The translations under genes were made by a program, and so were the position numbers. Below are positions 1 through 4,777 of a stretch of 11,132 nt of DNA, piece by piece. Each line of letters begins with the position of its first letter. Within the stretch, counting starts at the first letter, position 1. Location of the stretch: positions 1-11,132 of the forward strand of contig CAKTMK010000052.1 of the NCBI GenBank assembly GCA_934574045.1. The letters are read 5' to 3'. This stretch comes from an uncultured Oscillibacter sp. (GTDB taxonomy: Bacteria > Bacillota > Clostridia > Oscillospirales > Oscillospiraceae). The notes under the pieces are model-generated. The model was not told the origin of the DNA, searched no databases, and saw nothing but the letters and a program-made list of their open reading frames with translations.

Positions 1-78
1 ATCTTTCATCACCCTTGCCCATTCTACCATATCTATCAGAAAAAGCCCAGCTCCAGCCGGACTTTTTCGACAGACTGC

Positions 79-110
79 GCAGCCATGGAGGTTAAAACCT
101 CCATGGCTGC
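79..110. repeat. Perfect 15-bp inverted repeat
   Basis: A 15-base arm at 79-93 (starting GCAGCCATGG) is followed after AA by its exact reverse complement at 96-110; positions 78 and 111 also pair. As RNA this is a very stable hairpin. No T-tract follows on the plus strand, so a simple terminator is not obvious. The preceding ACTTTTTCGACAGACTG has the look of a dispersed intergenic element, which is an impression and not a search result. It sits just upstream of a doubtful small ORF. Confidence 0.75.
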
Positions 111-127
111 GGACAATAGACGGTATT

Positions 128-313
128 GTGCCAACGAATCAAGAGAAAATATTCTACGGTGATACAAGGACTGGCGCACTGGTGGCAGCAGTACTGGGTA
201 TTCGCTTAAGGTACGCGATTTTGCTGGGAGTCTGGGCTGCCGCGATGATTATGACGGTAGTAAAATTTGGCTTGGACAGGGCTTTTAGAAGTTGTACACC
301 CGCCCCACTTTGA
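128..313 (+). CDS. Doubtful 61-residue membrane ORF, possible holin remnant
   Basis: The ORF would start at GTG 128 and gives one clear hydrophobic segment at about residues 28-46. The N-terminal pattern NQEKIFYG followed by TGALVAAVLG loosely recalls the first helix of small phage-lysis holins (TIGR01593 type), but the usual DYxTG motif after the second helix is missing, so if related it is degraded. No ribosome binding site is visible before the GTG. Base composition is more AT-rich than the rest of the window, which would fit acquired DNA. It could equally be a chance ORF. I would not assign a function. Confidence 0.2.
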   Translation: MPTNQEKIFYGDTRTGALVAAVLGIRLRYAILLGVWAAAMIMTVVKFGLDRAFRSCTPAPL

Positions 314-335
314 ACAAAAATTTGATTTTGTTCAA
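310..335. repeat. AT-rich 10-bp inverted repeat
   Basis: TTGAACAAAA at 310-319 and TTTTGTTCAA at 326-335 are exact reverse complements around a 6-base centre. It begins at the stop codon of the doubtful small ORF and marks the point where base composition changes from AT-richer to strongly GC-rich. It could be a weak terminator, an operator or the end of an inserted segment; the sequence alone does not decide. Confidence 0.6.
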
Positions 336-736
336 TTGAGAGCGGAGCGGTTTCGCCGCAGATGGACGCGGCGCAAAGCCGCAAGGCCGCCGCGTATGCG
401 GCTCCCTCCGGTTCCCGGCGGTTAAGCCCTGTTTTGTGCGCGTGCTTCCGCGTTTCCGGCGGACCTGTTTTGCGCGTGCTTCCGCGCCCACGGCGGTCGT
501 GCGGTTCGCGCGATTTCCACGCCTGCGTTCGGTGATTTTACACGTCCCCGGCGGGCCTGCGATTCATGTGATTTTTCGTGCTCATGGCAGTTCCACCCGG
601 TGCATTGGTTTTTGCGCTTGCGGGATCTGCCCCGTGTGCGCTTCGCGGAAGCAGACTGCTGCGTTCCGGGCGGCCGCGCAGCGGCGAACAGGCCGCTTTC
701 GCCTTCCGGGCGGAGCGGCAGGCGTCTAAAGCATAT
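336..736. other. Gene-free GC-rich stretch with imperfect tandem repeat
   Basis: About 400 bases without a convincing gene. ORFs exist on both strands, but their translations are Arg/Ala/Pro-rich, have no ribosome binding site and match no family I recognise. Two near-identical units at 428-462 and 464-496 share CCTGTTTTG, then GCGTGCTTCCGCG and a terminal CGGCGG; a small hairpin GCGGC/GCCGC lies at 368-382. The stretch may be decayed coding DNA or an untranslated spacer. Confidence 0.5.
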
Positions 737-737
737 C

Positions 738-778
738 AACAAACGAAGGACCGCTCAGCGAGCGGCCCTTCGTTTGTT
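738..778 (-). terminator. Bidirectional rho-independent terminator
   Basis: CAAACGAAGG (740-749) pairs with CCTTCGTTTG (767-776), extended by two A-T pairs outside, and CCGCT (751-755) pairs with AGCGG (761-765) after one mismatch; the loop is CAGCG. T-rich tails occur on both strands. It lies about 80 bases past the stop of the minus-strand methyltransferase gene, so ending that transcript is its most likely role. Confidence 0.85.
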
Positions 779-857
779 TGCGTATTTTGCGCCGCGCTGC
801 GAGGACATACAGGCGCGCCTGCCGCAGAAACGCATGGCCTGCATCCGCGCGGACGTC

Positions 858-1466
858 TCATTTCCGCGCCGTGACGCACAGCCAGCCCTTATCGTTCTTG
901 TGGATCTGAACGCCGTGAAATCCCGTTTGCTCCAGAAGCGCCTTCAGCTCCGTGTCCTTGTAGATCGTCATGCCGTTGATCTTCTCCGGCCACTTCTCGT
1001 CCTTTGGGTCGTCGCCGCCGCACTCGTTGCAGATCAAAAAGACACCGCCCGGCTTGAGAACGCGGGCCGTCTCCCGGAAGCTCTGCGGCAGGTCGGGCCA
1101 GAAATAGACCGTTTCAAACGCCGTGACCGCGTCGAACTGGCCGGTGGCGAAGATCAGGTCCGTCACGCTCCCCTGAAGCACCGCGCAGCGGCCCTCCCGG
1201 ATCGCTTTTTGATTGACCGCCCGGGACTTCTCCACACTGACCGCCGAGTAGTCCACGCCCTTGACCGTCCCGCCGGGACAGCGCTTCAGCAGCTGCGCGA
1301 TGTTCGCGCCGCCGCCGCAGCCGCAGTCCAGAACCGCCCCGTCCGCCGGGACGTCCAGAAACTGAAAGCCCCAGTCCGCCAGCGGACGGTGCCCCAGATT
1401 CATCATGGATACCATCAGCCGCCCGCCCAGACCGGACGGCTTGCGCGTATTTTCCAGAAAAGACAT
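858..1466 (-). CDS. Class I SAM-dependent methyltransferase
   Basis: A 202-residue protein. The Rossmann-fold SAM site is clear: motif I VLDCGCGGG at residues 45-53, the acidic motif II VDYS at 71-74, FDAVTAFETVYFWPDL at 111-126, and the post-motif RVLKPGGVFLICNE at 135-148. The UbiE/Methyltransf_11 layout is typical of small soluble cytoplasmic methyltransferases; the substrate cannot be read from sequence. The ATG at 1466 is chosen because ACCTCCCC on the plus strand (1476-1483, GGGGAGGT in the gene's direction) gives a strong ribosome site 9-10 bases upstream; an in-frame start at 1511 lacks one. It stands alone, with its own consensus promoter, a long leader and a terminator. Confidence 0.9.
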   Translation of the reverse strand: MSFLENTRKPSGLGGRLMVSMMNLGHRPLADWGFQFLDVPADGAVLDCGCGGGANIAQLLKRCPGGTVKGVDYSAVSVEKSRAVNQKAIREGRCAVLQGSVTDLIFATGQFDAVTAFETVYFWPDLPQSFRETARVLKPGGVFLICNECGGDDPKDEKWPEKINGMTIYKDTELKALLEQTGFHGVQIHKNDKGWLCVTARK

Positions 1467-1635
1467 CGCTTTCAGACCTCCCCTGTTCTGCTCGGCGCAG
1501 ACGCGTTTCAACCGAAAACGGCTGCGCCGGAATGTATGTATGGGAAAAGTACCTGCCAGACCGCCGGAGCGGGAGCGCGGCGGGGACTTCCCTCGCCTGC
1601 TTCGCGGCCGCCGCGCGGGACGTTGGATGCTTCGA

Positions 1636-1653
1636 GGTTAGTGTAAACTAACC
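1636..1653. promoter_or_regulatory. Operator-like palindrome, copy A
   Basis: GGTTAGT (1636-1642) and ACTAACC (1647-1653) form a perfect 7-bp dyad around GTAA, making an 18-bp palindrome. It lies about 60 bases downstream of the predicted start of the methyltransferase transcript. The size and symmetry suit a dimeric repressor such as a TetR-family protein, but no such regulator is in the window. A related site with the same half-site spacing and similar flanks occurs at 10710-10725. Confidence 0.55.
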
Positions 1654-1679
1654 AAAGACCGTATAAAAAGCGGCTCCAT
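1638..1679 (-). CDS. Possible 13-residue leader ORF of the methyltransferase
   Basis: Within the leader, ATG at 1679 opens MEPLFIRSLVSLH, ending at TAA in the operator-like palindrome. AGGAGG (plus-strand CCTCCT, 1695-1700) lies 15 bases before the ATG, which is long, although a small GGACG/CGTCC hairpin in between could shorten the effective distance. This strong ribosome-site-like sequence has no other obvious start to serve. Translational control of the downstream gene is possible but unproven; it may be chance. Confidence 0.25.
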   Translation of the reverse strand: MEPLFIRSLVSLH

Positions 1680-1718
1680 GTCCGGACGCGGCGTCCTCCT
1701 CCGGCTTTGCCGACCCTT

Positions 1719-1747
1719 ATTATAGCCGCGCGGGGCCAACCTGTCAA
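1719..1747 (-). promoter_or_regulatory. Consensus sigma-A promoter for the methyltransferase
   Basis: On the minus strand TTGACA (plus 1742-1747) is followed after exactly 17 bases by TATAAT (plus 1719-1724), a perfect match to both consensus boxes. Transcription would start near 1712, giving a leader of about 245 bases before the methyltransferase ATG. Such a strong core promoter with a long leader suggests control by a repressor or by the leader. Confidence 0.85.
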
Positions 1748-1864
1748 GCGGCGGGCGCATTAACGGGGCCGTCCGGCGCGCGGCAAAGTCCCGGCGTCTG
1801 CCCCGGGAACGCTTGCCTTGCAGGGGCCGCCGGATCAGCCGCTTTTCCCATTGCGCGTCAAGAT

Positions 1865-1903
1865 AAAGGCCTGCGTCCGGTTTTCGGGCCGCGGGGCCTT
1901 TTT
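1865..1903 (-). terminator. Hairpin terminator after the LysR gene
   Basis: AAAGGCC (1865-1871) pairs with GGCCTTT (1895-1901); GCG/CGC inside extends the stem with a bulge. It starts about 10 bases beyond the stop codon of the LysR gene. Short T-runs on both sides allow function in either direction, and the plus-strand run (TTTTT) is the longer. Confidence 0.65.
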
Positions 1904-1910
1904 GCGCGCG

Positions 1911-2819
1911 TTACGGCTCCGGTCGGCCCGCCGGGGCCAGCAGCAGCTTTTTCAGCGCCTTCATGGCCACGCTCTGGGGCCGCGAGAGATCCTCCACCAG
2001 ACTGACCGCCCGCTGCGGCACCGACTCCGTCAGCCGGATGCGGGTCACGCTGCCGTCGGCCAAGGCAGCGGCGGCCATCGGCTCCGGGAAAAAGCCGATG
2101 CCCAGATCGTGCTGCACCATGGGCAGGACCTGATCCATGGTGGCCGCCTCCATGTCCACGTGAAAGGTCAGATCGTGCTTGAGAAACAGCCGCTGGTAAA
2201 AGGAAAAGGTGCTGGTGCCGCTGCCCATGCAGACGAAGGGGCACGGCTCCACGTCCCGGAGCCGCCGCGTCTTGGCCGCCAGATACGCAAAGGCCGGTCC
2301 GCAGATCAGGATCTCCGGAAAGGGGACCAGCGGCGTCTCCCGCAGAGACTTTTTCGCCGGACACGGCGTGGTGACCACGGCGCAGTCCACCTGACCGCGC
2401 AGCAGCGCCTCCACGGCGCGGGGCGTGGAGTAGTCGTTGGTGATGCGCAGGCGCACGCCGGGGTAGCGCTTGTGAAAGGCGGCCAGACGGTCCAGAAGGA
2501 TCAGGTGCAGGGCCGTCTCGCTGGCGGCGATGGAGATGCTGCCGGTCTCCAGACTGCAATGGTCCCGGATCTCGCTCTCCCCCAGCCGAAGCTGCTCAAA
2601 TGCCACGGAGACCCGCCCGTAAAGGCGCTGACCCTCCGGCGTCAGGGAGACGCCGTGGTTCGTGCGGACGAAGAGCTTGCAGCCCAGATCCTGCTCCAGA
2701 TTGTTCATGCAGCGGGTGATGTTGGGCTGGTTGTTGTCCAGCGCCTCGGCGGCCTTGGTGAAGCTCTTGTGCTGGGCCACATAGTAAAAAATGCGATAAT
2801 AATCATACGGTACGGGCAA
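1911..2819 (-). CDS. LysR-family transcriptional regulator
   Basis: A 302-residue protein of usual LysR length. An N-terminal winged helix-turn-helix is clear: YDYYRIFYYVAQHKSFTKAA, then ALDNNQPNITRCMNNLEQDL, ELGCKLF-like GCKLFVRTNHGVSLTPEGQRLY. The remainder is the periplasmic-binding-protein-like effector domain. The start is taken as TTG 2819, because AGGAGG lies 10 bases upstream; the in-frame ATG 2840 would place that ribosome site inside the gene and has none of its own. The gene is divergent from the ATP synthase operon, with a shared control region, so it may regulate atp genes or itself. The effector is unknown, and divergent pairing alone does not prove the target. Confidence 0.92.
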   Translation of the reverse strand: MPVPYDYYRIFYYVAQHKSFTKAAEALDNNQPNITRCMNNLEQDLGCKLFVRTNHGVSLTPEGQRLYGRVSVAFEQLRLGESEIRDHCSLETGSISIAASETALHLILLDRLAAFHKRYPGVRLRITNDYSTPRAVEALLRGQVDCAVVTTPCPAKKSLRETPLVPFPEILICGPAFAYLAAKTRRLRDVEPCPFVCMGSGTSTFSFYQRLFLKHDLTFHVDMEAATMDQVLPMVQHDLGIGFFPEPMAAAALADGSVTRIRLTESVPQRAVSLVEDLSRPQSVAMKALKKLLLAPAGRPEP

Positions 2820-2829
2820 ATTTTTTACG

Positions 2830-2835
2830 CCTCCT
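2830..2835 (-). promoter_or_regulatory. Ribosome site fixing a TTG start for LysR
   Basis: Plus-strand CCTCCT reads AGGAGG on the minus strand, 10 bases before TTG 2819. It decides in favour of the TTG start over ATG 2840. Confidence 0.7.
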
Positions 2836-2838
2836 GCC

Positions 2839-2867
2839 ATATTATTTTGACATATCGAAAATATCAA
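2839..2867 (-). promoter_or_regulatory. Promoter and dyad upstream of the LysR gene
   Basis: On the minus strand TTGATA (plus 2862-2867) and TAATAT (plus 2839-2844) are 17 bases apart. The expected start near 2832 would leave a very short leader that trims the ribosome site, so the true start may be slightly different. Overlapping it, TTGACATAT (2847-2855) and AATATCAA (2860-2867) form an imperfect dyad of the T-N11-A kind bound by LysR proteins; it also lies just upstream of the atp -35 box. Confidence 0.5.
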
Positions 2868-2875
2868 ATATACGT

Positions 2876-2904
2876 TTTACATCTTGCTATGTGGACAGTA
2901 TAAT
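2876..2904 (+). promoter_or_regulatory. Sigma-A promoter of the ATP synthase operon
   Basis: TTTACA (2876-2881) is followed after 17 bases by TATAAT (2899-2904): five of six and six of six consensus matches. The start would be near 2911, giving a leader of about 125 bases before atpB. The LysR-type dyad at 2847-2867 lies immediately upstream, in the position typical of a LysR activator site. Confidence 0.85.
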
Positions 2905-2954
2905 ACGGGCGTTCTCAGAAAGCAACGGTTCTTTTCGGAAAGGTGGAATGTAGA

Positions 2955-3038
2955 ATGGATACGGACAAGGCCCGGACAGGGCGGAGGGGCCGGAACGCCT
3001 GCCTTCCGCGCCGGAAAGAGAGGAGGCATCAGGCATGA
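2955..3038 (+). CDS. Possible 27-residue ORF coupled to atpB
   Basis: ATG 2955 follows AAAGGTGG (2939-2946) at 8 bases, a good ribosome site inside the atp leader. The frame runs 27 codons and stops at TGA 3036-3038, overlapping the atpB start as ATGA, the classic layout for translational coupling. The product is small and strongly basic (10 Arg/Lys). It does not resemble AtpI or AtpZ, which often precede atpB. Arg-rich short ORFs arise easily in GC-rich DNA, so translation is uncertain; the ribosome site and the exact overlap are the arguments for it. Confidence 0.4.
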   Translation: MDTDKARTGRRGRNACLPRRKERRHQA

Positions 3039-3850
3039 GGAACCGAAAAAGATTCCTGCTTTTGTGGTTCCTGCTGATTGCGGCGCTGCTGGCGGGCAGT
3101 CTGCTGACTGCCTCGCCGGGGCATACGGAGACCATTCAGACGACGATGCGGGACGCCGTCCTGCACGAGGAGAATGAGATCAGCCTGTTCGGCTGGAAGA
3201 ATGTGAACCCCGGACTGGTCTCCTCCGTGACCGTTACCGTCATTTTGCTGATAGCCGCGGCGTGCGTCCGCGTCTTTGTGATCCCCCGGTTCAAACTGGT
3301 GCCGGGACGGTTCCAGCTCCTGCTGGAGCAGACGGTGAGCCTGTTTGAAAACATGGCGAGGACCAACAGCCCCCAGCGCAGCGGATTTCTGGGGGCGTAC
3401 ATCTTCGGCGCGGGCGCGTATGTGTTCGTGGGGACGCTGTTTGAGCTGTTCGGCTTTCAGGCCGTGACCGCGGCGGGCCGGTCCGTGACGCTCCCCGCCC
3501 CGCTGTCGGACGTGAACGGCGCCATCGCGCTGGGGTGCCTTTCCTATCTGGTGATCCTGTCCGGCGGCATCGCGGGCAACGGTATGCGGGGCGTGGGCAG
3601 CACGCTGAAGGAATTTTCCCTGCCCATCTCCATGAGCTTCCGTCTCTTCGGCGCGCTGCTCAGCGGACTGCTGGTGACGGAGCTGGTGTATTACTACGCG
3701 CGGCTGAGCTACGTGCTGCCGGTGCTGGTGGGCGTTCTGTTCACGCTGCTGCACGCGCTGATCCAGGCATACGTGCTGACCATGCTGACGGCGCTGTTTT
3801 ACGGCGAGGTGTCCCAGCGGCCCGCGGAAGTGGCCGCGGCGGCGGCCTGA
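3035..3850 (+). CDS. atpB: ATP synthase Fo subunit a
   Basis: A 271-residue membrane protein forming the ion half-channels against the c ring. A first hydrophobic segment (7-25) is followed by several more. Diagnostic regions are PAPLSDVNGAIALG at 154-167, the helix with the essential arginine ISMSFRLFGAL (R203), and LIQAYVLTMLTALFYGE at 242-258 with the conserved Gln244. The arginine motif usually reads RLFGN; here Asn is Ala207, and the position matching E. coli Glu219 is Leu212, so the channel's polar residues differ from model enzymes. The ATG is supported by AGGAGG (3021-3026) 8 bases upstream. It is the first canonical gene of the operon; no atpI is seen. Confidence 0.95.
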   Translation: MRNRKRFLLLWFLLIAALLAGSLLTASPGHTETIQTTMRDAVLHEENEISLFGWKNVNPGLVSSVTVTVILLIAAACVRVFVIPRFKLVPGRFQLLLEQTVSLFENMARTNSPQRSGFLGAYIFGAGAYVFVGTLFELFGFQAVTAAGRSVTLPAPLSDVNGAIALGCLSYLVILSGGIAGNGMRGVGSTLKEFSLPISMSFRLFGALLSGLLVTELVYYYARLSYVLPVLVGVLFTLLHALIQAYVLTMLTALFYGEVSQRPAEVAAAAA

Positions 3851-3886
3851 AGCCGGGCATTGTAATCAAAAAATGGAGGAATCAAA

Positions 3887-4270
3887 ATGAAACTGCTGAA
3901 AAAGAACATTCCCGCTTTTCTTCTGGTCCTGCTGGTGGCGCTGGCGCTGACCGTTCCCGCGCTGGCGGCTTCCGCCGACGCCGCTCCAGCGGAGACGGCC
4001 CAGACCGAGCAGGCCGGACAGGACGCGCAGGCTGCGCAGGGCGGCGTGACCGGCTCCAAGTCTCTGGCGGCGGGCATCGCCATCGGCCTTGCCGCCGCCG
4101 GCGGCGCCATCGGCATGGGACTGGTGGGCGGCAAGTCCGTGGAGGGCATCGCCCGTCAGCCGGAGGCGGAGAGCAAGATCCGCACCACGCTGATGCTGGG
4201 GCTGGTATTTATCGAGACCGCCATCATTTACGCGCTGCTGGTGGTCATTCTCATCATCTTCGTCCTATAA
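3887..4270 (+). CDS. atpE: ATP synthase Fo subunit c with signal-peptide-like extension
   Basis: A 127-residue protein; c subunits are usually 70-90. Residues 1-28 look like a Sec signal peptide (MKLLKK, a hydrophobic core, then VPALA before ASADA). An acidic Ala/Gln-rich linker follows to about 55, then the c hairpin: glycine-rich helix 1 (about 60-85), loop ARQPE (89-93), and helix 2 with the ion-binding Glu110 (FIETAIIY). Ungapped alignment to the Ilyobacter tartaricus c subunit places Met77 at Gln32, Glu110 at Glu65, Thr111 at Ser66 and Tyr115 at Tyr70, so the sodium signature is only partly kept and ion choice is open. GGAGGA (3875-3880) sits 6 bases before the ATG, a strong site that fits the high copy number of c. 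Confidence 0.95.
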   Translation: MKLLKKNIPAFLLVLLVALALTVPALAASADAAPAETAQTEQAGQDAQAAQGGVTGSKSLAAGIAIGLAAAGGAIGMGLVGGKSVEGIARQPEAESKIRTTLMLGLVFIETAIIYALLVVILIIFVL

Positions 4271-4285
4271 GGCAGGTGCGGGGCC

Positions 4286-4777
4286 ATGAACATCCCTTTG
4301 AACATCGACTGGCAGCAGATCCTGCTGCATCTGCTGAACTTCGTGATCCTGGCGGGCGGGCTGTACCTGCTGCTCTACAAGCCTGTTCTGGCGTTTATGG
4401 AAAAGCGGCAGTCCTATTATCGGGAGCAGGACCGGCGGGCGGCGGAAACGCTGGCGGACGCGGAAAAGAAGGCGGCGGAGGTTCGGCGGCAGATGCAGGA
4501 CGCCGACGCGGCGGCGGCGGAGAAGCTGGCGCAGGCGCAAAAGGCTGCGGACGACGCGGCCCGGCGGCAGCTTGACGACGCCCGGGCGCAGGCGGAGCGC
4601 ATCCTGACGGAGGCCCACGCCGCCGCCCGGAGAGAGCACGACCGGCAGCTCGCCGACGCGCAGAAGGAGTTGGAGGAGCTGGCCGTGACCGCCACGGAGA
4701 AGCTGGTGCTCCGCTCCGGCGGAGACGCCTTCGACCAGTTCCTGAACGAGGCGGAGAGGAGTGAGTCCCATGCGTGA
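4286..4777 (+). CDS. atpF: ATP synthase Fo subunit b
   Basis: A 163-residue peripheral-stalk subunit of normal length. One N-terminal membrane helix (about 8-29, LLHLLNFVILAGGLYLLLYK) is followed by a long Ala/Glu/Arg/Gln-rich helix that forms the right-handed coiled coil of the b dimer, and by a C-terminal segment (ATEKLVLRSGGDAFDQFLNE) that in other enzymes contacts delta. There is no fused delta domain here, unlike mycobacterial b-delta. AGGTG (4274-4278) precedes the ATG by 7 bases. The gene overlaps the start of the next by 8 bases, so the two are probably translationally coupled. Confidence 0.95.
   Translation: MNIPLNIDWQQILLHLLNFVILAGGLYLLLYKPVLAFMEKRQSYYREQDRRAAETLADAEKKAAEVRRQMQDADAAAAEKLAQAQKAADDAARRQLDDARAQAERILTEAHAAARREHDRQLADAQKELEELAVTATEKLVLRSGGDAFDQFLNEAERSESHA

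Noticed and set aside
600..1646. Long plus-strand ORF of 348 codons
   Set aside because: It lies antisense to the methyltransferase, runs through a strong terminator hairpin, has no ribosome site and gives an Arg/Pro-rich product of no known family.
1636..1653. DtxR/IdeR-type iron box reading of the palindrome
   Set aside because: Half-sites resemble GGTTAG/CTAACC, but the spacing between them is 6 bases and not 1, so the register does not fit.
1636..1667. Plus-strand promoter with TATAAA at 1662-1667
   Set aside because: There is no acceptable -35 box and no plus-strand gene downstream.
1818..2903. Plus-strand ORF of 361 codons opposite the LysR gene
   Set aside because: It is the antisense shadow of a clear LysR gene, with a His/Gln/Arg/Gly-rich translation typical of GC-rich shadows.
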